From Flavobacterium johnsoniae (GTDB taxonomy: Bacteria; Bacteroidota; Bacteroidia; Flavobacteriales; Flavobacteriaceae): DNA of 64,000 nucleotides. Below the pieces are notes generated by a model that saw nothing but the letters and a program-made list of their open reading frames with translations, was not told the DNA's origin and did no database searches. Shown one piece after another: positions 31,221-40,341 of the stretch. Numbering within the stretch: the first letter of the stretch is position 1; each line of letters starts with the position of its first letter. The translations under genes and the position numbers were made by a program. The stretch spans positions 496,001 through 560,000 of the forward strand of contig NZ_MLFK01000002.1 in assembly GCF_001879205.1 (NCBI RefSeq). Reading direction: 5' to 3'.

Positions 31221-33500
31221 CTATCGAATAATCATTACTTTCTTAACCTTAGTTTCACCGCCGTCTTGTGCCGAAATGAAAATCATATAAACACCAGAAG
31301 CTACTTTATATTTCCCAAAAGCAGTTGTATCCCATTCAATAGTACCGCCTTCGGAAGTTGTTTCGTGAACTAAGTTTCCTTCGATATCTGTAATTTTAAT
31401 ATTAGCTTTATCAATTAAACCTGCGACTTTCACAGTACCGGAATAATTAGGTCTCACAGGATTTGGATACACGTATACATTATTTAAATCTTCGTTTGCG
31501 CCGGTTGCAATTCCTTTAAAAGAAATCATTCCTTTATTGGTAACTATAAATACCTCTCCTGTTGCACTGTTAATTTTAATATCGTTAATCGTATTACTTG
31601 GCAAAGGCGAATTGTTGATTGTAAAATGATATTTAGTTTCCTGACCGTTTGGCGAAACCATAAATATGCCCGAATCTGCTGTACCAATCCATTTATTATT
31701 TGCACCATCAACTACAATTGAAGTGATGAACTGCTCGTACATTAATTCCTGAGCCAGATTATCATCCATAATAATAATTGGGTTTGCTTTTAACTGGCTG
31801 TCGGTTTGAAAATTTCCAATATTTGACAAAACACGTAATCCTTTTGTAGTACCGATCCATAACTGATTTTTAGTGTCAATTGCCACAGATCTAACATCAG
31901 CCGTTGGAAGATTTCCGGTATCAGCTCCGGTAGTTATTTTCTTGAAAACATTTCCGTTTTCATTAAAAGCTATTACCCCATCATTATAAGTTGATATCCA
32001 CTTTGTATTGTTTTTATCAATTACGATGTTGGCATAACTTGTACTTTCGGCATTATTTAAAATGGTGTTTGTTGAAAAGCTCTGCCAGCTTCCATTTGTT
32101 TTCAGAACTTTCAATCCGTTTTTAATTCTGCTGTTGGTTACCCAAAGATTTCCTGATTTATCAAATGCAGTTCCGTTAATACGAACATCAATATAACTTG
32201 GTCCTTCAAAAGTCAAAGTTTCTAAACCGCTGTTTTTTTCATTAAACAAAAAATTGGGAACATCATCTTCTATCCTCAGTAATCCAGAAAAAAAAGAACT
32301 CGCATACACTTGTTTTTCATTGCCTGGATTAACAATAATACGAGTAATAGATTTTGCATCATAAACTTCTGAATATGGGATATTTAACCATTTCGAGTTG
32401 TTAAGTTTACTTATACCATAACTATCTAATCCATAAGGATTATAATAAATATCATAATCTCCATAGACTGCCCAAAGCGAATTTGGAGTTACATCAATTG
32501 AAAAAATATTATTACGAAATGGGCCATCAGGAGTACTGTTTTCAAAACTGCCTATTCCTGAAAGTGTTGAAGAAAACAATCCTTTTTCTTTTGTTCCGAT
32601 GTAAACCAGGTCACCTGTCGCCGATGCACATGAAAAAGTCAGATTAGCATCAGGAAGCTGCGTATTAACAATCTGACGATTTAGTACCATTTGATTATTA
32701 TAAATGTAAACAGTATTTGCCGTTGTGATTAACAAATTATGATTGACTGTCCGCATGTCCTGTGCAGATTGCGGTAATTGCAAAAACCCCGCAAAAGTAT
32801 TCGAATTATAACGATGAATATTGCCGCCTGCATTTATTGCAATTAATTCAGTATCCAATGCGCTTATACTTGTCCAATCACCAGAATTAACGACTGTCCA
32901 TTGGCTAAAATCAATCAAATTAGGTTTTGTACTGTCCGCTCTTCTAATTCCGGCAGAAGTTGCAGCAAAAAGAAAACCGTTGAAAAAAGCCGTCTGCCTT
33001 ACACTGATTTCGGCTCCATTATCACCAATAAAATAAGTATCTCCAAACTGTGATGTCGATAAATTAAACTGCACAATTCCAAAATCGCAGGAAACATACA
33101 ACAAACTATTATGCTCTAATAAATGATTTATTTTTTTTAGACTTGCCGGTAATTGTTTATTAATAATGTCGACTTTCTTTATAATGCTTCCATCAGCTTC
33201 ATTAATTACAATCATCAAACCATTTTCATAACCTACAATTGTCTTTTTGAATGTCTGACTATAATACACTGCAGATATTGTTTGTCCGGAAAGCCCGTCA
33301 ACTGTAGTGGTTGTTTTTAGTATGTTAGCTGAATTCTTAGAGAATAATGCATTTTCTGACGCTGCAAAAACGGTTGTTGGAGATTCGGATATGTCTTTAA
33401 TTTCGTTAAACGAAAAATAACCCTGCCACGACAATTGTCCTTGAGCAAAGCCAAAGTGAAACAAAAAGAAAAACAAAATACACCAATACCTTCTCACCAT
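31221..33500 (-). CDS. porZ: Type IX secretion system protein PorZ (beta-propeller, CTD-bearing)
   Basis: The 759-residue product has a signal peptide (MVRRYWCILFFFLFHFGFAQ), then two beta-propellers built from repeats such as GLSGQTISAVYY, NGFLFAATSAGIRRAD, NLWVTNSRIKNGLKVL, TADVRSVAIDTKNQLWIGTTKGLRVL and VDGANNKWIGTADSGIFMV. It ends in a type A T9SS C-terminal domain (VYPNPVRPNYSGTVKV...VASGVYMIFI...KKVMIIR). This architecture, the length near 780 and the recO neighbour match PorZ, which with PorU, PorV and PorQ forms the cell-surface attachment complex that cleaves cargo signals. A generic propeller-type T9SS cargo is the alternative. An upstream frame from 33560 overlaps the -7 box and is rejected. 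Confidence 0.78.
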   Translation of the reverse strand: MVRRYWCILFFFLFHFGFAQGQLSWQGYFSFNEIKDISESPTTVFAASENALFSKNSANILKTTTTVDGLSGQTISAVYYSQTFKKTIVGYENGLMIVINEADGSIIKKVDIINKQLPASLKKINHLLEHNSLLYVSCDFGIVQFNLSTSQFGDTYFIGDNGAEISVRQTAFFNGFLFAATSAGIRRADSTKPNLIDFSQWTVVNSGDWTSISALDTELIAINAGGNIHRYNSNTFAGFLQLPQSAQDMRTVNHNLLITTANTVYIYNNQMVLNRQIVNTQLPDANLTFSCASATGDLVYIGTKEKGLFSSTLSGIGSFENSTPDGPFRNNIFSIDVTPNSLWAVYGDYDIYYNPYGLDSYGISKLNNSKWLNIPYSEVYDAKSITRIIVNPGNEKQVYASSFFSGLLRIEDDVPNFLFNEKNSGLETLTFEGPSYIDVRINGTAFDKSGNLWVTNSRIKNGLKVLKTNGSWQSFSTNTILNNAESTSYANIVIDKNNTKWISTYNDGVIAFNENGNVFKKITTGADTGNLPTADVRSVAIDTKNQLWIGTTKGLRVLSNIGNFQTDSQLKANPIIIMDDNLAQELMYEQFITSIVVDGANNKWIGTADSGIFMVSPNGQETKYHFTINNSPLPSNTINDIKINSATGEVFIVTNKGMISFKGIATGANEDLNNVYVYPNPVRPNYSGTVKVAGLIDKANIKITDIEGNLVHETTSEGGTIEWDTTAFGKYKVASGVYMIFISAQDGGETKVKKVMIIR

Positions 33501-33520
33501 TTTTAATTTATTCTGATAAA

Positions 33521-33528
33521 CAAATATA
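33521..33528 (-). promoter_or_regulatory. -7 element of porZ
   Basis: TATATTTG on the minus strand, 20 bp before the ATG at 33500, matches TAnnTTTG exactly. Confidence 0.55.
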
Positions 33529-33567
33529 GTACAACAAAAGTATTTGTTTTTTGTTCTCATATAAATA

Positions 33568-33616
33568 AAAAAAAGTGCCCTCTATTTATCTTTTAAGACA
33601 AACGAGAGCACTTTTT
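33568..33616 (-). terminator. Terminator of gdhA
   Basis: AAAAAGTGCCCTC pairs with GAGAGCACTTTTT with one mismatch. On the minus strand it ends in a T run before porZ. Confidence 0.75.
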
Positions 33617-33631
33617 CAATTGCAATTAATC

Positions 33632-34975
33632 TTATACTACACCTTGAGCCAGCATAGCATCGGCAACTTTAACAAATCCGGCAATGTTTGCACCTTTTAC
33701 ATAGTTAACATATCCGTCTTCGCCAACACCATATTTTTTACATTGGTTGTGAATACCAACCATAATATCTTTTAATCTTAAATCTACTTCTTCACTTGTC
33801 CAGTTTAGACGAATAGAGTTTTGAGTCATCTCTAATCCAGATGCAGCAACCCCTCCGGCATTTGCCGCTTTACCAGGTGCAAAAAGTACTTTATTATCCA
33901 GGAATAATTTAATAGCATCCAGAGTAGAAGGCATATTTGCAGCTTCAGTTACACATAAAACACCATTATCAATAAGTTTTTTAGCATCCTCGCCGTTCAA
34001 TTCGTTTTGAGTTGCACACGGAATAGCAATATCAACTTTTACTTCCCAAGGGCTTTTTCCTTTATGGAAAACAGCATTTGGATATTTCTGAAGATAAAGT
34101 TCCGCTCTGTTATCACCAGTAGCTCTCATCTCAACCATATGATCGATTTTTTCTCCGGAGATTCCTTCTTCATCATAAATATACCCATCAGGACCAGAAA
34201 TAGTAACGACTTTTCCGCCTAATTCATTTATTTTTAAAGCTACTCCCCAAGCCACATTTCCAAATCCTGAAATCGCAACTCTTTTTCCTTTAATCTCATG
34301 CCCAATAGTACGAAGCATTTGATCTGTAAAATAAACAACTCCGTAACCTGTAGCTTCTGGTCTAATTAATGAACCTCCGTAAGCAAGACCTTTTCCGGTT
34401 AATACTCCTGTAAATTCATTTCTAATTCTTTTATACTGCCCAAATAAGTAACCAATTTCTCTTGCTCCAACACCAATATCTCCGGCAGGAACGTCAAGAT
34501 CCGGACCAATATGACGGCACAATTCAGTCATAAATGATTGGCAGAAACGCATGATTTCTCCATCAGATTTTCCTTCCGGGTCAAAGTCAGATCCTCCTTT
34601 TCCTCCGCCCATTGGAAGAGTTGTCAAACTATTTTTAAACACTTGTTCGAAAGCAAGGAATTTCAAAACAGATAAATTTACCGTATGGTGAAATCTAATC
34701 CCTCCTTTATATGGTCCGATTGCAGAATTCATTTGAATTCTAAAACCTCTGTTTACGATTATTTCTCCTTTATCGTCAACCCACGGAACTCTAAAAATTA
34801 TAGATCTCTCTGGCTCAGCTATTCTAAGAAGTAAATTTTTACCATCATATTTTTTTCTTTCAGCGATAAATGGAATTACCGTTTCTGCAAATTCTCTAAC
34901 GGCTTGAAGAAATTCTGGCTCGTTTGGATTTTTTGACTCAACAAGAGCCATAAATTCATTTATTTTTTGTTCCAT
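33632..34975 (-). CDS. gdhA: NADP-type glutamate dehydrogenase
   Basis: The enzyme interconverts 2-oxoglutarate plus ammonium and glutamate in the cytoplasm. At 447 residues it matches the hexameric GdhA family. Visible are the substrate site GPYKGGIRFH, the catalytic Lys in TTLPMGGGKGGSDFDP, the core DVPAGDIGVGAREIGYLFG, the nucleotide fold KGKRVAISGFGNVAWG and the C-terminal AANAGGVAASGLEM. The SGPDGYI region after the Rossmann strand is in line with NADP use. The leader is long (about 80 nt) and contains a perfect GAAAACGTTTTC palindrome. Confidence 0.95.
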   Translation of the reverse strand: MEQKINEFMALVESKNPNEPEFLQAVREFAETVIPFIAERKKYDGKNLLLRIAEPERSIIFRVPWVDDKGEIIVNRGFRIQMNSAIGPYKGGIRFHHTVNLSVLKFLAFEQVFKNSLTTLPMGGGKGGSDFDPEGKSDGEIMRFCQSFMTELCRHIGPDLDVPAGDIGVGAREIGYLFGQYKRIRNEFTGVLTGKGLAYGGSLIRPEATGYGVVYFTDQMLRTIGHEIKGKRVAISGFGNVAWGVALKINELGGKVVTISGPDGYIYDEEGISGEKIDHMVEMRATGDNRAELYLQKYPNAVFHKGKSPWEVKVDIAIPCATQNELNGEDAKKLIDNGVLCVTEAANMPSTLDAIKLFLDNKVLFAPGKAANAGGVAASGLEMTQNSIRLNWTSEEVDLRLKDIMVGIHNQCKKYGVGEDGYVNYVKGANIAGFVKVADAMLAQGVV

Positions 34976-35040
34976 TTTTAAATAAATTATTCAAATAATA
35001 GTTTTAAACTTAATCAATTAAATAAGAAAATACGTTTTAA

Positions 35041-35052
35041 GAAAACGTTTTC
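35041..35052. promoter_or_regulatory. 12-bp palindrome in gdhA leader, candidate operator
   Basis: GAAAACGTTTTC is fully self-complementary with a central CG, like LacI/GalR-type operators. It lies just downstream of the predicted gdhA transcription start, where a repressor would block transcription. Confidence 0.4.
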
Positions 35053-35063
35053 GTTACAACATG

Positions 35064-35071
35064 CAAAGATA
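35064..35071 (-). promoter_or_regulatory. -7 element of gdhA
   Basis: TATCTTTG on the minus strand matches TAnnTTTG exactly, about 90 bp before the gdhA ATG. Confidence 0.55.
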
Positions 35072-35245
35072 AATGAAATTGATCATGGTTTGTTATTTTT
35101 TTTCGTTTTTCAAGGAGAATTGTGTAATTTCTAAACAATAATTAAAATACAATTTTTCCCTTCCGAAATTACTTCAAATTACCCTACTTAAAGTCAGAAA
35201 ATTAAGTGTTTTGTTACTAATTTTTTAATAGAAGTATTTAATATT

Positions 35246-35274
35246 TTGATTAGACTATGTTTTTTATATATTTG
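35246..35274 (+). promoter_or_regulatory. Promoter of gene 35299-36090
   Basis: TTG (35246-35248), 18 bases, TATATTTG (35267-35274): a complete match to the Bacteroidota promoter, 24 bp before the ATG. Confidence 0.7.
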
Positions 35275-35298
35275 CCCAAGATTTGAAAGCCCCAAACC

Positions 35299-36090
35299 AT
35301 GTTTAAATACCTATATACCACGATTTTCGCCTTATTTGGATTTTCTACAATAGCAACAGCGCAAGGCATTGCACAAGAAGTAGGAATTATTTTCGGACCT
35401 GTATCTTTCCAATCTGATTATGGCGAAAGAAACAATTTTGACACAACTGTTGGAAACACCGGATTTGGTGTTGGAATTGTTCACTTTATAAACTTTTCTG
35501 CCAATAACAACAGAGAAAGCTTCTTTACAGAACACTTTAAAGTAAGATCTGAATTATCTTTTAACACAACCAAATTGGAGCATTTCGGCCAATGGGTAGA
35601 CAGAGAGAAAGAAAAAGGTCTTGTAAAACACCTCCAGGCTATGCATGGAAGTTCTACTTTAGTAAACCTTGGAGCGCAATTAGAGTTTTCTCCTTTTATG
35701 AAAATTCATGATTTCGAAAACACAGTAGGCAGCTTTAGCCCTTACATCAGCTTAGGTTTTCAGGTTAGTTATTATTCTACCAAAGTCGATTCGAGATTAG
35801 GTCAGCTGGGACTTCCTGCAACCACTTTTCCAAAATACTTAACTCCTTCAGATGGACGTCAGCATGGTTTCTCAAGTGAAAACGGAGTAGTTTTATCAGG
35901 AACACTTGGTATTGGAGGTCATCTAAAAATTGCCCCAATGAGCGATTTGATGGTCGAAGTACGTTATCAAGGTTACGCTTCTGACTGGGTAGATGGACTT
36001 AACCCAAACAAAGACCTTTACAAAGAAAACAAAAGAAACGATTCGCAAGTATGGCTTAATGTAGGATACATTTACTACTTAGAATTCTAA
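35299..36090 (+). CDS. Outer-membrane beta-barrel protein, THC0290_0291-like family
   Basis: The 263-residue product has a signal peptide (MFKYLYTTIFALFGFSTIATAQ), then GIAQEVGIIFGPVSFQSDYGERNNF and alternating amphipathic strands ending in a C-terminal aromatic strand (VWLNVGYIYYLEF) typical of outer-membrane barrels. It resembles the uncharacterised flavobacterial family named after Tenacibaculum THC0290_0291, an assignment made from memory of the family. Its role is unknown. It is monocistronic, with a strong promoter and a bidirectional terminator shared with metB. Confidence 0.72.
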   Translation: MFKYLYTTIFALFGFSTIATAQGIAQEVGIIFGPVSFQSDYGERNNFDTTVGNTGFGVGIVHFINFSANNNRESFFTEHFKVRSELSFNTTKLEHFGQWVDREKEKGLVKHLQAMHGSSTLVNLGAQLEFSPFMKIHDFENTVGSFSPYISLGFQVSYYSTKVDSRLGQLGLPATTFPKYLTPSDGRQHGFSSENGVVLSGTLGIGGHLKIAPMSDLMVEVRYQGYASDWVDGLNPNKDLYKENKRNDSQVWLNVGYIYYLEF

Positions 36091-36104
36091 AAATATTTCA
36101 AAAT

Positions 36105-36149
36105 AAAAAAATCCCAAATTTCATAAAAATTGAAATTTGGGATTTTTTT
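36105..36149. terminator. Bidirectional terminator between outer-membrane protein and metB
   Basis: AAAAAAATCCCAAATTTCA (36105-36123) and TGAAATTTGGGATTTTTTT (36131-36149) are perfect 19-bp arms around a 7-base loop. It serves convergent genes. Confidence 0.9.
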
Positions 36150-36159
36150 TATTTTAATT

Positions 36160-37302
36160 TTAAGCCAAAGCTTGTTCTAAATCTGCGATTAAATCCTCGG
36201 CATCTTCAATTCCAACGCTTAATCGAACTAAATCATCTGTAATACCTACTTCTGCTCTTTTATCTGCAGGAATAGATGCATGTGTCATTAAAGCCGGATG
36301 ATTCGCTAATGATTCTACTCCGCCTAAAGATTCTGCCAGAGTAAATACTTTTAGTTTCTCTAAAAATGCAATCGAATCTTCTTTTTTACCTGATTTGAAA
36401 GTAAAAGAAACCATTCCGCCAAATGCTTTCATTTGCTTTTTTGCAATTTCATGAAACGGATGACTTTCTAATCCAGGATAATAAACTGTATTTATTTTTG
36501 GATGTTTACTCAAATATTCTACCACTTTCTCTCCGTTTTCGCAATGTCTCTGAACGCGCAGTGCAAGTGTTTTGATTCCTCTTAAAACCAAAAAGCTATC
36601 CATTGGACCTAAAGTTGCGCCGGTTGCAAATTGCTGAAAATGCAATTGTTCTCCCAAAGCTTCATCTTTTACAACTAAAGCTCCAGCGATAACATCAGAA
36701 TGTCCTCCTAAATATTTTGTAGCCGAATGCATAACAATGTCAGCACCCAAATCAAGTGGTTTTTGCAAATATGGCGTAGCAAAAGTATTATCTACAGCAA
36801 ACCATATTTTATGCTCTTTTGTAATTTTGGCAACTTCTGCAATGTCAGCCAATTTCATTAACGGATTGGTTGGTGTCTCCACCCAGACCAATTTTGTATT
36901 TTCATTAATTAAAGATTTCAGTTTTGCGATATCTGTCATATCAACAAAATGAAATTTAATTCCTGAATCTTTATAAATCCTTGAAAACATACGGTAAGTT
37001 CCACCATATAAATCATCCATAGCAATAACTTCATCACCTGCTTTAAATGATCTCAAAATACAATCTGTAGCCGCTAAACCAGAAGAAAAAGCTAAGCCGC
37101 GTTTACCGTTTTCAATACTTGCTAAGGCTTCTTCTAAAGCTGTACGAGTTGGGTTCGACGCTCTGCTGTATTCATAATCCGCCAAGGGTTTACCCGGACT
37201 TGTCTGAATAAAAGTCGAAGTTTGATATACAGGAGGCATAACAGCTCCTGTACTTGGATCATGATGCTGACCACCATGTATTACTTTTGTATTGAATTTC
37301 AT
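36160..37302 (-). CDS. metB: Cystathionine gamma-synthase (trans-sulfuration PLP enzyme)
   Basis: The 380-residue product belongs to the Cys/Met metabolism PLP family. The motifs are [25 protein letters not shown], the PLP clamp [38 protein letters not shown] and the Schiff-base Lys in [17 protein letters not shown]. It joins cysteine with an activated homoserine ester for methionine synthesis. Cystathionine gamma-lyase or methionine gamma-lyase activity cannot be excluded by sequence reading alone. The start is set at 37302 ([11 protein letters not shown]), the conserved N-terminus, not the in-frame ATG 21 bp upstream. Confidence 0.85.
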   Translation of the reverse strand: MKFNTKVIHGGQHHDPSTGAVMPPVYQTSTFIQTSPGKPLADYEYSRASNPTRTALEEALASIENGKRGLAFSSGLAATDCILRSFKAGDEVIAMDDLYGGTYRMFSRIYKDSGIKFHFVDMTDIAKLKSLINENTKLVWVETPTNPLMKLADIAEVAKITKEHKIWFAVDNTFATPYLQKPLDLGADIVMHSATKYLGGHSDVIAGALVVKDEALGEQLHFQQFATGATLGPMDSFLVLRGIKTLALRVQRHCENGEKVVEYLSKHPKINTVYYPGLESHPFHEIAKKQMKAFGGMVSFTFKSGKKEDSIAFLEKLKVFTLAESLGGVESLANHPALMTHASIPADKRAEVGITDDLVRLSVGIEDAEDLIADLEQALA

Positions 37303-37335
37303 ATAATTACAAATTTTAAACACTTAATATCTGTA

Positions 37336-37343
37336 CAAATTTA
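37336..37343 (-). promoter_or_regulatory. -7 element of metB
   Basis: TAAATTTG on the minus strand matches TAnnTTTG, 33 bp before the metB ATG. Confidence 0.45.
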
Positions 37344-37376
37344 CCGCTTAATTTATTTTATCCTGACACAACTTCT

Positions 37377-37384
37377 TACCTTTG
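37377..37384 (+). promoter_or_regulatory. -7 element of gene 37407-38150
   Basis: TACCTTTG matches TAnnTTTG, 22 bp before the ATG. It is divergent from the metB promoter. Confidence 0.5.
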
Positions 37385-37406
37385 TATATAATTAACACTT
37401 TTTGAT

Positions 37407-38150
37407 ATGAAACATTATACATTTTTAGTCTTTCTGTGTTTGATTTTTACAAGTTGCAACAAAGAGCTTTCATTTGAAAATGAAACGTTTGAAGAAAAAT
37501 CAACGATTCCGTGCGAAACTGACTGCCCAAAAATTACTATAGATATACCTATTGCGAAAAAAATTCCTGTCGTTGCAGACAGCATTAATAAAAAAGTTTT
37601 CGCTGTTGTAAAAGAGATTGTTTACTTCGGTGAAGATTCTACAAAAGTCAATGATTACAAATCTTTGTCTAAATCTTTTATTGCGTCTTATGAAGAAATG
37701 CATAAAAAATTCCCCAATGATACTTTTGGCTGGGAAGGAAAAATAACCGGAAATGTCGAATTTGACTCAGATCAGATCGTAAACATTAAATTAGACCACT
37801 ATACTTTTACCGGAGGCGCTCATGGTTATCAGGGTTTTCGATCATTATTATTTCATCGTAAAACAGGTAAAACCATTTTAAACAATCAATTATTTAAAAA
37901 CGAAAAAGAATTTAAGGCTTTCGCCGAAAAGGAATTCAGAGCCAAATATCATATTCCCGAAAAAGCCAACATTAATGCAACAGGTTTAATGTTTGAAAAT
38001 GATAAATTTCAACTGCCTCAAAATATTTTTTATACATCTGAAGGATTGCTTTTATATTACAACTCATACGAAGCCGCATCTTACGCCGACGGGCCAAAAG
38101 AGATTGTATTTCCTTATGATAAAGTGAGTAAATATTTAAAGTTTAAATAG
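37407..38150 (+). CDS. Lipoprotein with DUF4163 and DUF3298 (RsiV-type) domains
   Basis: The 247-residue product has a lipobox (FLVFLCLIFTSC, Cys 17). A DUF4163-like domain follows with IDIPIAKKIPVVADSINKKVFAVV, then a DUF3298 domain with DHYTFTGGAHGYQGFRSLLF, LFKNEKEFKAF and GLLLYYNSYEAASYADGPKEIVFPY. This pairing occurs in periplasmic proteins related to the anti-sigma factor RsiV. Here there is no transmembrane helix or sigma factor, and lipid anchoring makes a periplasmic envelope role more likely. Ligand unknown. Confidence 0.85.
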   Translation: MKHYTFLVFLCLIFTSCNKELSFENETFEEKSTIPCETDCPKITIDIPIAKKIPVVADSINKKVFAVVKEIVYFGEDSTKVNDYKSLSKSFIASYEEMHKKFPNDTFGWEGKITGNVEFDSDQIVNIKLDHYTFTGGAHGYQGFRSLLFHRKTGKTILNNQLFKNEKEFKAFAEKEFRAKYHIPEKANINATGLMFENDKFQLPQNIFYTSEGLLLYYNSYEAASYADGPKEIVFPYDKVSKYLKFK

Positions 38151-38204
38151 ATAATTTCAGTATTGGTTAGAGCAATTCGGTGCATCTATACATAAGCGTT
38201 TCTA

Positions 38205-38246
38205 CAAAAAACCTTTGAACCTTTGTCACTTACAACCTCTAAACCT
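38205..38246. repeat. Degenerate CCTTTG-type repeat remnant
   Basis: The AAACCTTTGAACCTTTGTCACTTACAACCTCTAAACCTTT stretch repeats an ACCTTTG unit. It overlaps in sequence with one arm of the palindrome at 3605-3635. Confidence 0.35.
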
Positions 38247-39386
38247 TTATTGCACATCATACTTCATCTTCCTCAAAACCCTCAAAGCTTCTTTAAAAGA
38301 TAAATATGCCTGCCCGAAAGGCTTTAAAAGCAATTTAGCATCAATTAATTTTTGTTTGGCATCATCAAAACCATTCAAATAGCAGATCATAAAAGTTGAA
38401 GGCAGATTTTCAAGATCTTTTAATTCACGTTCAGATAAAGAAATTCCTTTTTGTAGTTTTTGAAGTAATGCCATATTCGAATTATAAATATGAAATAGCA
38501 TTTTCCGATTAAATTCAGGAGGTTGAAAAAGTATCTGACGATCAATTTTATAATATCCATTATCGAAGAAATGAATTGTTTGTTCTTCCAGAGGATAATA
38601 ACTTGTTTTGTCGTTTAGTCCAAGGGGGATATATTCTGTAATTGTAAAACTATCATCATTATAAAAAATCGTAACCACATCCTGAGACGAGTAAAAAAGC
38701 TTTACCTGCTCGTTGATTAACTCAATGTCTACACGGGATAAAAAGGTTTTATCTCTTGACTTTTTTGGAACTCCGGCCCAGCAGATCACAAACAATTCCT
38801 TAAAAACATGGTATTTGGGCGACATGTCTTTATGCCTGAAATTCATAAAATCGATAACGCCGTCCAGCGTATACTGAATACTGTTTCTGGAACTATTTTC
38901 AATCCCGATTACGGTTTCGGTATTTTGATAATTTTTTTCAATTTCTCCTTCAACCGGAATAGAATTACTGCCTCTCCGCACAAAAACACTGTTGGCAATA
39001 ATAGTGTGAATTCCTTTCTTGAAATAAGAAACCTGACTTTTAGGTTTAATTGTAACCAAACCAATTACTTTGTCTTTTGGAAGATTTGGAAATGGTACAT
39101 TTTCGTATTGAATTTTTGGAGGATTTTCTAAAAAAGCATTTACGAGATTCTGGATTCGGCTGTCGTCAAAGAAATCGTCGCCTACGATCTCATTATCCTG
39201 ATCTTCTACTCCAACAACGATATAAGAATTATTAGCCGGATTTGAATTGGAAAGCGCACAAATGTGTTTGAGAAACTTCGCTTTGCCTTCTCTCGAATGC
39301 AAATTCAACTGCCTTTTTTTATCATAAAAACTGCTCTCGTCATTATGAGCAAGTAAATTTTTTATTAAAAGGCGTTTATTAATCAT
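38247..39386 (-). CDS. AlbA_2 (Schlafen-type) domain protein
   Basis: The 379-residue cytoplasmic protein has an N-terminal AlbA_2 domain (formerly AAA_4). The features are a Glu/Ser-rich start (LLAHNDESSFYDKKRQL), KFLKHICALSNSNPANNSYIVVGVED, PFPNLPKDKVIGLVTI and VFVRRGSNSIPVE. This fold occurs in prokaryotic Schlafen-like proteins and putative nucleic-acid-binding regulators. The C-terminal 200 residues are unrecognised, so enzymatic activity cannot be claimed. It lies downstream of the SDR gene on the same strand, separated by a cluster of short repeats. Confidence 0.78.
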   Translation of the reverse strand: MINKRLLIKNLLAHNDESSFYDKKRQLNLHSREGKAKFLKHICALSNSNPANNSYIVVGVEDQDNEIVGDDFFDDSRIQNLVNAFLENPPKIQYENVPFPNLPKDKVIGLVTIKPKSQVSYFKKGIHTIIANSVFVRRGSNSIPVEGEIEKNYQNTETVIGIENSSRNSIQYTLDGVIDFMNFRHKDMSPKYHVFKELFVICWAGVPKKSRDKTFLSRVDIELINEQVKLFYSSQDVVTIFYNDDSFTITEYIPLGLNDKTSYYPLEEQTIHFFDNGYYKIDRQILFQPPEFNRKMLFHIYNSNMALLQKLQKGISLSERELKDLENLPSTFMICYLNGFDDAKQKLIDAKLLLKPFGQAYLSFKEALRVLRKMKYDVQ

Positions 39387-39403
39387 TCTTTTTTCAGATT
39401 ATT

Positions 39404-39496
39404 TAGACTTCTTAGATTCTAGACTTCTTAGATTTCAAACTATAACAAACTTCAAATCTAAGAAGTCTAAGTTAGTCTAAAAATCTAAGTTAGTCT
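39404..39496. repeat. Cluster of TAGACTTCTTAGATT direct and inverted repeats
   Basis: TAGACTTCTTAGATTC (39404-39419) and TAGACTTCTTAGATTT (39420-39435) are tandem. AAATCTAAGAAGTCTA (39454-39469) is the exact inverse of the second copy. Further AGTCTAA/ATCTAAG fragments continue to 39496, running into the end of the SDR gene. A 16-bp hairpin can form. Confidence 0.75.
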
Positions 39497-40242
39497 CTTT
39501 TTACAATTGTCGAAGATGCCTGCGCTGTACTCATTACAACCAAATCAGCAATATTTACATGATAAGGTCTTGAAACCACGAAGTGAATAATATCGGCAAT
39601 ATCTTCTGCCTGAAGCGGATCAAATCCTTTATAAACATTTGAAGCCCTCTCTGTATCACCTTTAAAACGCACTTCACTGAATTCTGTTGCCACCATTCCG
39701 GGATGAATGGCACCTACACGAATTCCAAATGGATTTAAATCTATACGCATTCCGGCTGTAATTGCATCTACGGCATGTTTTGTACCGCAATACACATTTC
39801 CGTTCGGATACACTTCTTTAGCTGCAGTTGAACCAATATTGATAATATGTCCGGAATTTTTAGCCGTCATTTTCGGAATCACCGCTTTCGAAACATATAA
39901 AAGCCCTTTTACATTAATATCGATCATGGCATCCCAATCGTCTAAATCTCCTGTTTGAATAGGATCTAACCCGTGCGCATTTCCGGCATTATTAATTAAA
40001 ACATCAATATCTGAAAATGCATCCGGAAGATTTTCAATTTTCTCTAAAACATCATTCTTATCACGAACATCAAAAGAAAGCGAATGCACTTCGGTAAAAG
40101 CAGAAAGTTCTTTTTCCAGCTCTTCTAAACGATCTTTACGTCTTCCGCAGAGAATAACTTTAAAATTGTTTTTTGCCAAAATCTGTGCAGCTGCTTTTCC
40201 AATTCCGCTTGTGGCTCCAGTAATTAAAACTGTTTTTTTCAT
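39490..40242 (-). CDS. Short-chain dehydrogenase/reductase, YdfG-like
   Basis: A 250-residue NAD(P)-dependent Rossmann enzyme of the classical SDR family. It has the cofactor motif [12 protein letters not shown], an Arg-rich NADP-selecting stretch ([11 protein letters not shown]), NNAGNAHG, catalytic Ser in [10 protein letters not shown] and YxxxK in [10 protein letters not shown], then [14 protein letters not shown]. The closest known group is YdfG/serine 3-dehydrogenase, which oxidises 3-hydroxy acids; the physiological substrate is not shown by the sequence. Confidence 0.88.
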   Translation of the reverse strand: MKKTVLITGATSGIGKAAAQILAKNNFKVILCGRRKDRLEELEKELSAFTEVHSLSFDVRDKNDVLEKIENLPDAFSDIDVLINNAGNAHGLDPIQTGDLDDWDAMIDINVKGLLYVSKAVIPKMTAKNSGHIINIGSTAAKEVYPNGNVYCGTKHAVDAITAGMRIDLNPFGIRVGAIHPGMVATEFSEVRFKGDTERASNVYKGFDPLQAEDIADIIHFVVSRPYHVNIADLVVMSTAQASSTIVKRD

Positions 40243-40341
40243 TCTATATTTTTATTTTTTTTGCCACAGATTAAATGATTCTCCCAGATTTAAAATCGTA
40301 TTAATCTCTTAATCTGCGGCTATATTTTTTCCAACTAAAAA

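Noticed and set aside
40243..40341. Possible terminator from GCCACAGATTAA and TTAATCTGCGGC
   Set aside because: The arms are far apart and imperfect, with no T run at the right place; more likely a degraded repeat related to that at 52976, so it is not listed as a terminator.
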